Shown: positions 1 through 7,717 of the stretch, piece by piece
Position numbering within the stretch: the first letter of the stretch is position 1
How the letters are laid out: each line of letters starts with the position of its first letter
Origin: JBMNNS01 sp050942625
GTDB lineage: Bacteria; Bacillota; Dethiobacteria; DTU022; UBA8154
Direction: 5' to 3'
Length of the DNA stretch: 30,394 bases
Assembly: GCA_050942625.1 (NCBI GenBank)
Contig: JBMNNS010000010.1
Span: forward strand, 1 to 30,394
Made by a program: the position numbers and the translations under genes
Notes under the pieces: model-generated
The model's input: only the letters and a program-made list of their open reading frames with translations
Told to the model about the DNA's origin: nothing
Databases searched by the model: none

Positions 1-1
1 G

Positions 2-694
2 GAGGTTGATGATGAAAAATGTACCTATTGTGGCCGTTGTAAGGAAGTTTGCGCCTTTAATGCCATAGCTGTTATCAAGGAAAATGTTTTGGTTTTCTCT
101 GAACTTTGTCATGGCTGTGGTGGATGCACGTATTTTTGCCCTGAAGGCGCTATTACAGAGGATCCTCGTCCTATTGGTATTGTGGAAAGTGCCTCTGTTA
201 GTGGCCTCAGGTTTATACATGGGCGCCTGAACCCTGGGGAAGCAATGGCACCGCCTTTGATTAGTCTTGTTAAGGACAAGGTCGACTCTCACAAAAATGC
301 TATTATTGACTCTCCTCCTGGTACCTCTTGCCCTGTTGTTACTGCAGTAAAGGGAAGTGACTACTGCCTTCTGGTTACGGAACCCACCCCCTTTGGCTTA
401 AATGATCTCAGTCTTGCTGTAGAAATGTTAAGAAAACTGGGCATCCCTTTCGGTGTACTAATTAACCGTGCTGATTCCGGCAACAATTGTGTGGATGATT
501 ACTGTAAGCGGGAGGGGATACCGGTCCTGATGCGTTTTCCTTGGGACATAGAATTGGCCAGGCTTTATGCAAAGGGGGAGCCTGTTGTTTCTCATTCTAC
601 CGAATGGAGAAACAGGTTTGAGGAGCTATGGAGGCGAATATCCAAGGCCGTCAATAACATAGAAGCAGAAAAAACAACAGAGGAAAGAAGTTGA
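2..694 (+). CDS. MinD/Mrp-family P-loop ATPase with ferredoxin domain (5' partial)
   Basis: The reading frame is open to the left edge, so the start codon and the Walker A loop lie outside the window. The visible part opens with two [4Fe-4S] motifs of the CxxCxxCxxxC type (CTYCGRCKEVC, then CHGCGGCTYFC), followed by the C-terminal half of a MinD-like ATPase with the switch sequence DSPPGTSCPV and the TEPTPFG segment typical of this family. The protein is probably a cytosolic Fe-S ATPase. Family members often occur in tandem pairs in Clostridia and are thought to act in Fe-S or metal-cofactor handling; the substrate cannot be told from sequence. The stop is 4 bases before a close paralogue, so the two are very likely co-transcribed and may form a heterodimer. 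Confidence 0.88.
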   Translation, partial: EVDDEKCTYCGRCKEVCAFNAIAVIKENVLVFSELCHGCGGCTYFCPEGAITEDPRPIGIVESASVSGLRFIHGRLNPGEAMAPPLISLVKDKVDSHKNAIIDSPPGTSCPVVTAVKGSDYCLLVTEPTPFGLNDLSLAVEMLRKLGIPFGVLINRADSGNNCVDDYCKREGIPVLMRFPWDIELARLYAKGEPVVSHSTEWRNRFEELWRRISKAVNNIEAEKTTEERS

Positions 695-698
695 TAAA

Positions 699-1556
699 AT
701 GAAGGAAATAACTGTTATCAGCGGTAAAGGGGGTACAGGAAAAACTTCATTTGCAGCTTCATTTGCGGCGTTGGCTAAGAATGCTGTTTTTACTGACTGT
801 GACGTGGATGCTGCCAACCTGAGCCTGCTCATGAGGCCCGTTCAAAAGGAGGCCCATGATTTTAAGGCCTCCCGGCAGGCTTTTATCCAGGAGGAAAAAT
901 GTAGTAGCTGTGGCCTTTGCCTTGAACTTTGCCGGTTTGGGGCAATCAGTGCAGACTTCCAGGTTGATCCCATATCCTGTGAAGGATGTGGAGTTTGTTT
1001 CCATGCTTGCCCTGAAGAAGCCATTCTCTTTGAGGAGGTTGTTTCCGGAAAATGGTTTATATCCCAAACACCTCATGGGCCTTTGGTACATGCCAGGCTG
1101 GGTATAGCGGAGGAGAATTCTGGGAAATTGGTGACCCTGGTCAGGAACAAGGCCAAAGAGATTGCCCGTGCCGAGGGGAAAAATTGTATTATTACGGATG
1201 GACCTCCAGGGATTGGTTGCCCTGTGATCGCTGCCCTGGCTAATGCTTCTGTTGCCCTTGTTGTTACTGAGCCCACACTTTCTGCTGTTCATGATATGGA
1301 ACGGGTCATTGAAGTCTGCCGGCATTTTGGGGTGCCGGCGCTGGTAAGCATTAACCGCTATGATCTCGATGAGGATAATACTGCCCGAATAGAACAGTAT
1401 TGCCGTAAAAATGGGATCACGCTTGTGGGCAAGGTTCCCCTGGACAAGATAGTGACTGAGGCAATGATAGAGGGCCTTCCGGTGGTGGAATATAGTGATG
1501 GTGAGGTATCCCAACGTCTAAGGGGGATCTGGGAACAGATCAGGGGTACGGGATAA
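699..1556 (+). CDS. MinD/Mrp-family P-loop ATPase with inserted 2x[4Fe-4S] ferredoxin domain
   Basis: This is a complete 285-residue protein and a paralogue of the preceding gene. Residues 9-17 form the deviant Walker A loop GKGGTGKTS that defines the MinD/ParA/Mrp group. A ferredoxin-like insert follows at about residues 65-110 (CSSCGLCLELC and CEGCGVCFHAC), then DGPPGIGCPV and the TEPTLSAVHD segment. It should bind ATP and two iron-sulfur clusters in the cytosol and dimerise, most plausibly with its neighbour. Such pairs are known from many anaerobes, but their client protein is generally uncharacterised. The 4-base gap from the upstream gene implies one operon, and a strong hairpin about 90 bases downstream probably ends it. 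Confidence 0.92.
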   Translation: MKEITVISGKGGTGKTSFAASFAALAKNAVFTDCDVDAANLSLLMRPVQKEAHDFKASRQAFIQEEKCSSCGLCLELCRFGAISADFQVDPISCEGCGVCFHACPEEAILFEEVVSGKWFISQTPHGPLVHARLGIAEENSGKLVTLVRNKAKEIARAEGKNCIITDGPPGIGCPVIAALANASVALVVTEPTLSAVHDMERVIEVCRHFGVPALVSINRYDLDEDNTARIEQYCRKNGITLVGKVPLDKIVTEAMIEGLPVVEYSDGEVSQRLRGIWEQIRGTG

Positions 1557-1646
1557 GCGTCTGAGGAAAAGAAGAATTTAATATTTAGAAAAGCAAAATA
1601 ATCAAGGGTAACTGGCCCAACATTTTAATCTGAAAACCCGCACATT

Positions 1647-1692
1647 GCGTTTTGCAGGGGAGCAGAGCATCCTGCAAAACGCCACTTTTTTG
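1647..1692 (+). terminator. Rho-independent terminator after the MinD pair
   Basis: A perfect 12-bp inverted repeat, GCGTTTTGCAGG (1647-1658) and CCTGCAAAACGC (1671-1682), closes a 12-base loop and is followed by CACTTTTTTGTT. It lies between the MinD ATPase pair and the next promoter, so it most likely ends transcription of that pair. A second, weaker GC hairpin with a run of seven T lies close downstream (about 1698-1728). Confidence 0.85.
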
Positions 1693-1761
1693 TTATCCCG
1701 CCCGCCATTTTTGCAAGCGGTTTTTTTATTATTGGAAATGGGCTTCCTTAAAATCCTGGGT

Positions 1762-1790
1762 TTGAACGGGGGCTAGATTTATTGTAGAAT
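1762..1790 (+). promoter_or_regulatory. Sigma-A-like promoter of the nuoEFG-like operon
   Basis: TTGAAC (1762-1767) and TAGAAT (1785-1790) are separated by exactly 17 bases, matching the housekeeping consensus at 4/6 and 5/6 positions. The predicted start of transcription lies near 1797, about 40 bases before the first start codon. The site sits between a terminator and the operon, which supports the assignment. Confidence 0.6.
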
Positions 1791-1835
1791 AAAGGGGATG
1801 TATACCGGAAATATATTTTAAGGGGGATGTTGTGA

Positions 1836-2384
1836 TTGAACCTTGTGGAGGGTGAAAGAGAGCTTATTTTACAAAATATCGCTGAATTATTTAAAAGCTA
1901 TCAACCTGAACGTGAAAACCTGATCCCTGTTCTCCAGGATCTGCAGGACAGGCTTGGTTATCTACCTGCCCTGGCCATGGAGAAGATAGCCGAAACATTA
2001 AATATCCCTACGGTGGACGTTTATGGGTTGGCTACTTTTTATAACCAGTTCCGCCTCAATCCTCCGGGTAAACATCAATTCAAGGTCTGTATGGGGACCG
2101 CCTGTTATATGGTTGGCGGTGATATTGCTATGGATTCCTTTGAAAGAAGACTTGATATCAAGGAGGGGGAAACTACTGCAGATCGCAATTTTAGCCTGGA
2201 AAGGGTTGCCTGCGTAGGTTGCTGTACGCTGGCCCCCGTCATTGTAGTGGACGGCACAATCGAGGGGCATGTCACCCCGACCCGCGTTGATGGCCTCGTT
2301 GATGGGCTTTTGCGGGAACTGGAAAAAGATAAGGGGGAGAAGAAAGAGGAGGAGCATGAAGGGGAAGGGGAGCAGGAAGCATGA
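1836..2384 (+). CDS. NuoE-like [2Fe-2S] subunit of an NADH-oxidising complex (HndA/HydC type)
   Basis: The 182-residue protein has the thioredoxin-like ferredoxin fold of the 24-kDa Complex I subunit. The four [2Fe-2S] ligands are Cys85, Cys90 (CMGTACYMVGG), Cys126 and Cys130 (CVGCCTLAPV). It passes electrons between the NuoF-like flavoprotein encoded next and the rest of the complex in the cytosol. The TTG at 1836 is taken as start because an in-frame stop immediately precedes it and AGGGGG lies about 9 bases upstream. The C-terminal 25 residues are highly charged (EKDKGEKKEEEHEGEGEQEA), which is unusual for the family and may be a flexible tail. The gene overlaps the next one by 4 bases (ATGA). 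Confidence 0.93.
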   Translation: MNLVEGERELILQNIAELFKSYQPERENLIPVLQDLQDRLGYLPALAMEKIAETLNIPTVDVYGLATFYNQFRLNPPGKHQFKVCMGTACYMVGGDIAMDSFERRLDIKEGETTADRNFSLERVACVGCCTLAPVIVVDGTIEGHVTPTRVDGLVDGLLRELEKDKGEKKEEEHEGEGEQEA

Positions 2385-4294
2385 GCCAGGTTTCAATTTC
2401 AGAACTGTATGCAGAGTTAAAACAAAAGGCAGTAGACAAGCTAAATTTTTTAAAGGAAAAACCAATAATATATGTTGGAACGGCGACCTGCGGTAAGGCA
2501 GCCGGTGCAGTGGAGGTAAGGGAGGCCTTTAAAAGGGAGATCGCCGAAAAGGGTATTGATGCCGAGGTAATAGAGGTAGGTTGCATGGGGCATTGCTATG
2601 CCGAACCCTTAGCCATCATTGCTAAGCCCGGTTTTCCGGCGCTTTGTTATGGTAGACTTGATGAGGGTCTGGTAAGGTTGCTTGTAGAAGAATTTTTATT
2701 AAATGACGATCCTTGTTTTGAGTTTGCCCTGGTGGCTTTAGAACCAAATGATTTTTTCCCAACCTTTTCGGACTTTCCAAGAGGTGTTTATGAAAATAAA
2801 ATTATACTCGAACACTGCGGGTTTATTGACCCTGAAGATATAGACCAATACCTTGCCAGAGATGGCTATGCCGCACTGGCTAAAGTATTGAATGAAGAAC
2901 CGGAAAAAGCCCTGAATGAGGTGAAGGCTTCCAACCTCCGTGGTCGTGGAGGGGCGGGTTTCCCTGCCGGCCTGAAATGGGAAGCCGCCCGCAAAGCTAA
3001 GGGCGATATTAAATATGTAATTTGCAATGCGGATGAAGGGGATCCGGGGGCTTTCATGGACCGCAGCATTTTGGAATCAAATCCACACCAGGTGATCGAA
3101 GGGATGATCATCTGTGCCTATGCTGCAGGGCTCACTGAGGGCTATTTTTATATTCGTGCTGAATATCCCCAGGCTATCCGCCGTGTTAAAAAAGCCCTCG
3201 AACAGGCCCGGGAAAAGGGCCTGCTTGGCAACTCTATCCTGGGCAGCAACTTTAACTTTGACATTAAAATTTTCCAGGGTTCTGGGGCTTTTGTTTGTGG
3301 CGAAGGGACGGCCCTGGTCAACTCCATGGAGGGAAAGATGGGGATTCCCCAGTCCCGCCCCCCCCGCATGGCCCAGTATGGTTTCAGAGGAAAACCCACG
3401 GTGCTTAATAATGTAAAGGGCTTTTGTTATGTGCCGGCAATCATCAGGAATGGGGCAGATTGGTTCAAAAGCATTGGGACGGAAAGCAGCCCGGGGACGG
3501 CCGTTTTTGCCCTGGTTGGAAAAGTCGCCAATTCTGGCCTGGTAGAAGTCCCCATGGGAACTACCTTGCGCCAGCTTGTTTTTGATGTGGGGGAAGGTAT
3601 CCCGAATGGTAAACAATTCAAAGCCGTACAAATTGGCGGCCCTTCCGGAGGCTGTCTTCCGGAGTCAGCCCTGGATGTTCCTATTGATTTTGACTCCCTG
3701 CAGGAAGCGGGCGCAATCATGGGTTCAGGGGGGCTAGTTGTGCTGGACGAGGACGACTGTATGGTGAGTATTGCCAGGTATTTTCTGGAATTTACGCAAC
3801 AGGAGTCCTGTGGTAAATGTACATTTTGCCGCTTGGGCACAAAGCATATGCTTGACATTCTGGACAAAATTACCAAAGGGGAAGAAGACGATCTGGGGGT
3901 TCTTGATATACTTTGGGATTTGGCGGAGGATGTTAAAGGCGGTTCCCTGTGCAACTTGGGAGGGACAGCCCCTAACCCGGTGCTGACTACACTCAGGTAT
4001 TTCAGGGATGAATATGAAATGCATATTTTGGAACGCCGTTGTCCTTCTTTGATGTGTAAAGATCTCATTGCCTACTATATTGAACCCGCAAAATGTAGCA
4101 AACTTTGCAATGTTTGTGTCGGCAGTTGCCCCACAGAAGCTATCTATACAAGGGATGACGGGCTTAAGGCTATCTACCAGGATAAATGTACCAAATGTGA
4201 CAACTGCCTAAAGGCCTGCCCACCCGAGTATAATGCTGTAGTGAAATTATCTCCGCCCGAACTGGTGGAAGAAAGAGAAAGGGAGCAAAAATGA
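2381..4294 (+). CDS. NuoF-like NADH-binding flavoprotein with N-terminal thioredoxin-like and C-terminal ferredoxin domains
   Basis: The 637-residue protein has the layout of the flavin subunit of multimeric NAD(P)H-linked hydrogenases and formate dehydrogenases (HydB/HndC). It has an N-terminal thioredoxin-like ferredoxin (Cys37, Cys69 and Cys72 visible), then the FMN/NADH core with GRGGAGFPAGLKW (188-200) and NADEGDPGAFMDR, then the [4Fe-4S] motif ESCGKCTFCRLGT. The C-terminal ferredoxin has Cys572/576/579/583 and Cys603/606/609/613. It should oxidise NADH or reduce NAD+ and exchange electrons with its NuoE- and NuoG-like partners. In this family the extra ferredoxin allows ferredoxin-linked, sometimes bifurcating chemistry. 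The first C-terminal cluster motif is CxxxCxxC rather than CxxCxxC. It overlaps its neighbour by 4 bases. Confidence 0.95.
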   Translation: MSQVSISELYAELKQKAVDKLNFLKEKPIIYVGTATCGKAAGAVEVREAFKREIAEKGIDAEVIEVGCMGHCYAEPLAIIAKPGFPALCYGRLDEGLVRLLVEEFLLNDDPCFEFALVALEPNDFFPTFSDFPRGVYENKIILEHCGFIDPEDIDQYLARDGYAALAKVLNEEPEKALNEVKASNLRGRGGAGFPAGLKWEAARKAKGDIKYVICNADEGDPGAFMDRSILESNPHQVIEGMIICAYAAGLTEGYFYIRAEYPQAIRRVKKALEQAREKGLLGNSILGSNFNFDIKIFQGSGAFVCGEGTALVNSMEGKMGIPQSRPPRMAQYGFRGKPTVLNNVKGFCYVPAIIRNGADWFKSIGTESSPGTAVFALVGKVANSGLVEVPMGTTLRQLVFDVGEGIPNGKQFKAVQIGGPSGGCLPESALDVPIDFDSLQEAGAIMGSGGLVVLDEDDCMVSIARYFLEFTQQESCGKCTFCRLGTKHMLDILDKITKGEEDDLGVLDILWDLAEDVKGGSLCNLGGTAPNPVLTTLRYFRDEYEMHILERRCPSLMCKDLIAYYIEPAKCSKLCNVCVGSCPTEAIYTRDDGLKAIYQDKCTKCDNCLKACPPEYNAVVKLSPPELVEEREREQK

Positions 4295-4974
4295 GCAGAA
4301 ATATTACTCTAACTATTGACGATCGCCAAATAGTAGCTCCTGAGGGCGAGAAAATTTTATGGGTTGCCCTGGAGAATGGGATCTATATACCTCATTTATG
4401 TGCCATCAAGGAGGAGGAGAGGCCCTCTGCCGCTTGCCGCCTTTGCTTTGTAGAAGTGGAGGGGGAAAAAAAACCGGTGACGGCCTGCACCACTGCGGTC
4501 CGTGAAGGCATGGTGGTAAAAACCAGGAGCGAACGGGTAGACCGCCTCGTGAAAACCGCTTTTGAATTGTTATTGTCGGATCACCGCCTGGGTTGTGGAA
4601 AATGCCCAAAAAACCGTTCCTGTGAACTGCAGATAATTGCCAAAGAAAGAGGTTTAAAACTCAGGCTAAAGCGCTATGAACCTTTTGAAAAGGAAATTTA
4701 TATTGACGACAGTCTGGACCTTTTTTCCTATGATCGCAGCAGGTGTGTACTTTGCGGACAATGTGTCTGGGTCTGCCACAATGTTGCTAAAGTTGGGGCG
4801 ATTGGTTTTTCCCACAGGGGCATAAAACGTAAAGTTACAACATTTAAAGAAAACAAACTGATCGACTCACCGTGCACTCAGTGCGGCCTTTGTGTCGAAG
4901 TCTGTCCCGTTGGGGCCCTGGTTTTCAAGGAAAAAGAGGTTAAGGAAAAAGAATCATTGTCATCCTGGGCGTAA
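4291..4974 (+). CDS. NuoG N-terminal-like Fe-S subunit (2Fe-2S plus three 4Fe-4S sites), no catalytic domain
   Basis: The 227 residues correspond only to the electron-wire part of NuoG or of [FeFe]-hydrogenase HydA. A plant-type [2Fe-2S] site is at Cys37, Cys49, Cys52 and Cys66. A His-ligated [4Fe-4S] site is at His98, Cys102, Cys105 and Cys111. Two ferredoxin sites lie at Cys152/155/158/162 and Cys195/198/201/205. The protein ends about 20 residues later, so neither an H-cluster domain nor a molybdopterin domain is present. With the two preceding genes it forms a soluble NADH-oxidising trimer that must deliver electrons to a partner encoded elsewhere. The gene starts within the stop of the upstream gene (ATGA) and is followed by a terminator. 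Confidence 0.92.
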   Translation: MSRNITLTIDDRQIVAPEGEKILWVALENGIYIPHLCAIKEEERPSAACRLCFVEVEGEKKPVTACTTAVREGMVVKTRSERVDRLVKTAFELLLSDHRLGCGKCPKNRSCELQIIAKERGLKLRLKRYEPFEKEIYIDDSLDLFSYDRSRCVLCGQCVWVCHNVAKVGAIGFSHRGIKRKVTTFKENKLIDSPCTQCGLCVEVCPVGALVFKEKEVKEKESLSSWA

Positions 4975-5018
4975 GCGAAGGATCTCGGACTTTTCCTCTG
5001 TTCAGAGTAAGTTATGAA

Positions 5019-5068
5019 ACGCCCGGATATAGTTGTTACTACAATTAACCGGGCGTATTATATTTTGT
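5019..5068 (+). terminator. Rho-independent terminator of the nuoEFG-like operon
   Basis: ACGCCCGG (5019-5026) pairs with CCGGGCGT (5049-5056). Inside this, TTGT and ACAA extend the pairing around a short loop. The downstream strand is T-rich (ATTATATTTTG). It lies about 45 bases after the last gene of the operon and closes a three-gene transcription unit. Confidence 0.7.
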
Positions 5069-5186
5069 GTCCAGGGGGGAATTAATTTTTGCTAAGAAAT
5101 ATTTCTATATTCGAAAAAGTAAGTAAAGGGAAAAGGCAGCAAGCTGGCGAATTTCTTTTAAAACATACCCAAAAGGGGTGAACCAT

Positions 5187-5954
5187 TTGAAAGAAAAAAT
5201 TAGACAGTTAGTGCAAAGTCTGGACGTGGATGATATTGGTTTTGCCACAGCCCGGGACTATCAAAGCCCCAGGTCCCCTGTCCTGTCAACTATTTTCCCC
5301 GGGGTTAAATCGCTGATTGTTTTGGCCTTTAAAGAACTATCCAACTGTGAAAGCAAAAATATGCAGGTGGCCATGGGCGGGCGCCTGGATCTGACCTACT
5401 TTTTACGTACCCTTAATTACCGTCTGGGAAGGTACCTTGAAAAGGAATTCAACGCTAAAGCTATGACGGTGGCCCCGGCCAACCATTTACATTTGAGCTA
5501 TGATACAAAAGGTATGGTGGGGGATGTTTCACTTCGTCATGCTGCAGTGGCTGCCGGTCTGGGGAATTTTGGACGTCATAACCTTGTGATTCACCCCCGG
5601 TTGGGCAGTAGGGTTGTTTTTTCGGCAATACTGACGGACCTGGAACTTCCCCCGGATCCCCCGGTATTGGAAAAACTTTGTGACAATTGTAATTTATGTG
5701 TGGAAAATTGTCCCGCCGGTGCACTACAGGAGGAAGGGAAAACCGATGTAAAAAAGTGTTTAAATTATAGCCAGCCTTATGGCATCGGCAGTCAGATTGC
5801 CTTTTGGAATAAATTTGCAGGGGGCACAGTGGAAGGGCAGAAAAAGATGCTGAAGGATATTCATTTTTGGCGCCTCTGCCAGGCAAACATTGTGGGCCCT
5901 CAGTATTTTTGTTTTAACTGTGTGGCATCCTGCCCTTTTACCGGTAAACCATAA
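5187..5954 (+). CDS. QueG-like (epoxyqueuosine reductase-related) 4Fe-4S protein, short form
   Basis: The protein resembles the core of epoxyqueuosine reductase QueG and the related reductive-dehalogenase superfamily. A segment like the QueG substrate/cobalamin region is present (DVSLRHAAVAAGLGNFGRHN, then ILTDLELPPDPP), followed by two [4Fe-4S] motifs, CDNCNLCVENCP and a C-terminal CFNCVASCP. At about 255 residues it is much shorter than true QueG (about 350-380) and lacks its C-terminal HEAT-like part, so it is better called a QueG-like Fe-S oxidoreductase of unknown substrate. I chose the TTG at 5187 because AAAGGGGTG lies just upstream; the in-frame GTG at 5178 falls inside that Shine-Dalgarno sequence. 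It stands alone after a terminator. Confidence 0.75.
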   Translation: MKEKIRQLVQSLDVDDIGFATARDYQSPRSPVLSTIFPGVKSLIVLAFKELSNCESKNMQVAMGGRLDLTYFLRTLNYRLGRYLEKEFNAKAMTVAPANHLHLSYDTKGMVGDVSLRHAAVAAGLGNFGRHNLVIHPRLGSRVVFSAILTDLELPPDPPVLEKLCDNCNLCVENCPAGALQEEGKTDVKKCLNYSQPYGIGSQIAFWNKFAGGTVEGQKKMLKDIHFWRLCQANIVGPQYFCFNCVASCPFTGKP

Positions 5955-6050
5955 GGGGAAACTTTTCCCTCAAAAAACTTAAAGGCATTTGTTGGGCCTT
6001 GGAGGGATATGATCTAGTATAGAATAAATTTTTAGCAGGAGGTCTTAAAA

Positions 6051-6473
6051 ATGGGCCGCTTATTTAGATCACAGGAAGATAGGATGATTGCCGGGGTGGC
6101 CGCCGGTTTGGCCAAATATTTTAATGTAGATGTCATATTTGTTCGTTTGCTGTGGGTATTGGCTGCTTTTGCAGGGGGAAGTGGGGTGCTGGCCTATATT
6201 GTGGCCTGGATTATCATACCCGAGGAAGGTAAAGTTTTTACCGGCAGTAGTGAGGGTGGCACAGGGGAAGACGAACGTTTCAGGACAAGTGACTTTTCAG
6301 AAGCTAGGGACAGGAGGAGACGATACGCCGGCTTAGTTTTGATTGGGTTAGGCCTTTTCTTTCTTGCCCGACGTTTCCTTCCTCATTTGTTATTTGACTA
6401 TTCCTGGCCGATCCTCTTAATCATCATTGGCCTCTTTCTCTTGTTGCGTGATCGTAAGGGGGATGAATGGTGA
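6051..6473 (+). CDS. PspC-domain envelope-stress membrane protein
   Basis: Residues 1-60 form a classic PspC domain: a basic start (RLFRSQEDRMIAGVAAGLAK), a hydrophobic helix (VRLLWVLAAFAGGSGVLAYI) and the closing IIPEE. A charged linker of about 40 residues follows, then two short hydrophobic helices (about 89-105 and 115-135) like those of DUF5668/LiaF proteins. It is a small inner-membrane protein of 140 residues, expected to sense or respond to membrane stress. A strong AGGAGG (6037-6042) precedes the ATG. No other phage-shock gene is adjacent, so it is probably expressed alone. Confidence 0.88.
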   Translation: MGRLFRSQEDRMIAGVAAGLAKYFNVDVIFVRLLWVLAAFAGGSGVLAYIVAWIIIPEEGKVFTGSSEGGTGEDERFRTSDFSEARDRRRRYAGLVLIGLGLFFLARRFLPHLLFDYSWPILLIIIGLFLLLRDRKGDEW

Positions 6474-6564
6474 GGGCAGGTTCATTTGTTATCATGGAAA
6501 AGGATATTGGAAGCCGGGCCCAATTGCTTCCAGCAATGTGTTAAGCCTTAAAATTGCATATATA

Positions 6565-6593
6565 TTGACATGAAAATAGTGGTTATATAGTAT
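6565..6593 (+). promoter_or_regulatory. Promoter of the zinc-transporter operon
   Basis: A consensus TTGACA (6565-6570) is followed after 17 bases by TAGTAT (6588-6593, 4/6 match). It lies about 100 bases upstream of the binding-protein gene. An imperfect dyad, AGTGGTTA (6578-6585) and TAACTACT (6604-6611), 7 of 8 positions complementary, brackets the -10 element and could be a repressor site. It does not resemble the Zur box of Bacillus. Confidence 0.5.
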
Positions 6594-6689
6594 AATAATA
6601 AGGTAACTACTCGGCTGTGTAACCATATTTATCCCTTGTCTGAATCCATTAGCTCCGAAAAATTTGTTTAGGGTAAGAAGGTATGCTAA

Positions 6690-7712
6690 TTGACGGTGAA
6701 ACGTTTTTACCATGTAATAACATCCCTGATTGCATTGGTTTTGTTATTGTTTTTGTTGGGGGGCTGTTCTTCTTTTGTAGAGGAAGGTGTCGGCATTGAT
6801 GGTGCCGGGGATTTGGCAGGAGGGGAGGAGCAGGCCGAACCTCTTAAAACCAAACCCCTTAAAATAGTAACCACCATTTTCCCACTGGAAAGTATTTTAG
6901 AGGAAATTGGCGGTGACTTGGTGGAGGTAATTTCCCTGCTTCCTGCAGGGACTACTCCCCATACATATGAGCCGACTGTAAAACATGTTAAGGCTGTTGC
7001 AGATGCTGATCTGATAGTTTTCGTAGGTGGGGGGCTTGATAACTGGGCTTTGGGGCTGACTTCGGCAGCGGAAAACGGCTCTGTTTTGGAGATCATGGGC
7101 TCCATGCAGGAGATGCAGGAAATGGTGCCTGGGGACAGAAACCAGAATGATCCGTCCCTTGAGGGCGAGGAAACAGAAGTCCTTGCCGGCCATAACCTGC
7201 AGGATCCCCATTTCTGGCTGGATCCGGTGCTGGTTAAGGATAAGGTAGCTCCTCTGCTGGCTGAAAGGTTAAGCAGACTAAAACCTGAGCAGGAAAATTA
7301 TTTTGCCGGTAATCTGAAAACCTTCCAGGCAGCTCTTGAGGAATTGGACGAAGAGATCAGGGCAACAGTGGCAGGGTTTTCCCAGACCGGCTTTATTTCT
7401 TACCATTCGGCCTGGAATTATTTTGCCGGGCGCTATAGGCTGCAGGAAATAGCTGCGGTTGAAGAATCCCCCGGCAAGGAACCGTCAGGGAAATGGCTTG
7501 CAGAACTTGTAAAACTATCTGAAGACCATAAAATAAATGTTATTTTTGCCGAACCCCAGCTAAACAGTAAAGCTGCAGAAGTTATGGCAAAAGAGATCAA
7601 CGGCCGGGTATTTTTTCTTGATCCTCTTGGGGGAAAGGGCCTTAGCGGGCGGGAAAGCTATTTGGAACTTATGAGGTATAATACAAAAATTTTTGAGGAG
7701 GCCCTGCGTTAA
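6690..7712 (+). CDS. znuA: Metal ABC transporter substrate-binding lipoprotein (ZnuA/TroA family)
   Basis: This is an extracytoplasmic metal-binding lipoprotein of 340 residues. The signal peptide ends in the lipobox LLGGC with Cys26 as the anchored residue. The expected ligands are visible: His91 (TTPHTYEPT), His174 (DPHFWLDP), His239 (SYHSAWNYF) and Asp311 (FFLDPLGG). Three histidines plus an aspartate fit zinc best, though manganese cannot be excluded. The loop at about 138-170 is acidic and methionine-rich instead of the histidine-rich loop common in ZnuA. TTG at 6690 is preferred, with AGAAGG 8 bases upstream. The ATPase and permease genes follow directly, so the cargo is handed to that importer. 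Confidence 0.9.
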   Translation: MTVKRFYHVITSLIALVLLLFLLGGCSSFVEEGVGIDGAGDLAGGEEQAEPLKTKPLKIVTTIFPLESILEEIGGDLVEVISLLPAGTTPHTYEPTVKHVKAVADADLIVFVGGGLDNWALGLTSAAENGSVLEIMGSMQEMQEMVPGDRNQNDPSLEGEETEVLAGHNLQDPHFWLDPVLVKDKVAPLLAERLSRLKPEQENYFAGNLKTFQAALEELDEEIRATVAGFSQTGFISYHSAWNYFAGRYRLQEIAAVEESPGKEPSGKWLAELVKLSEDHKINVIFAEPQLNSKAAEVMAKEINGRVFFLDPLGGKGLSGRESYLELMRYNTKIFEEALR

Positions 7713-7717
7713 ATTTA

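Noticed and set aside
759..1514. Long antisense open frame (251 codons) opposite the second MinD gene
   Set aside because: It is opposite a gene with clear Walker A and ferredoxin motifs, its translation has no recognisable domain, and it lacks a ribosome-binding site. It is a shadow frame.
3077..4068. Antisense open frames opposite the NuoF-like gene
   Set aside because: They mirror a conserved NuoF coding sequence and their translations are low-complexity and unlike any family.
5955..5972. GGGGAAAC-TTTTCCC hairpin directly after the QueG-like gene
   Set aside because: The symmetrical pairing leaves only a two-base loop and there is no T-run; not convincing.
6508..6532. TGGAAGC/GCTTCCA hairpin after the PspC gene as a terminator
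   Set aside because: The 7-bp stem is perfect but has an 11-base loop and no T-run downstream, so I do not list it as a terminator.
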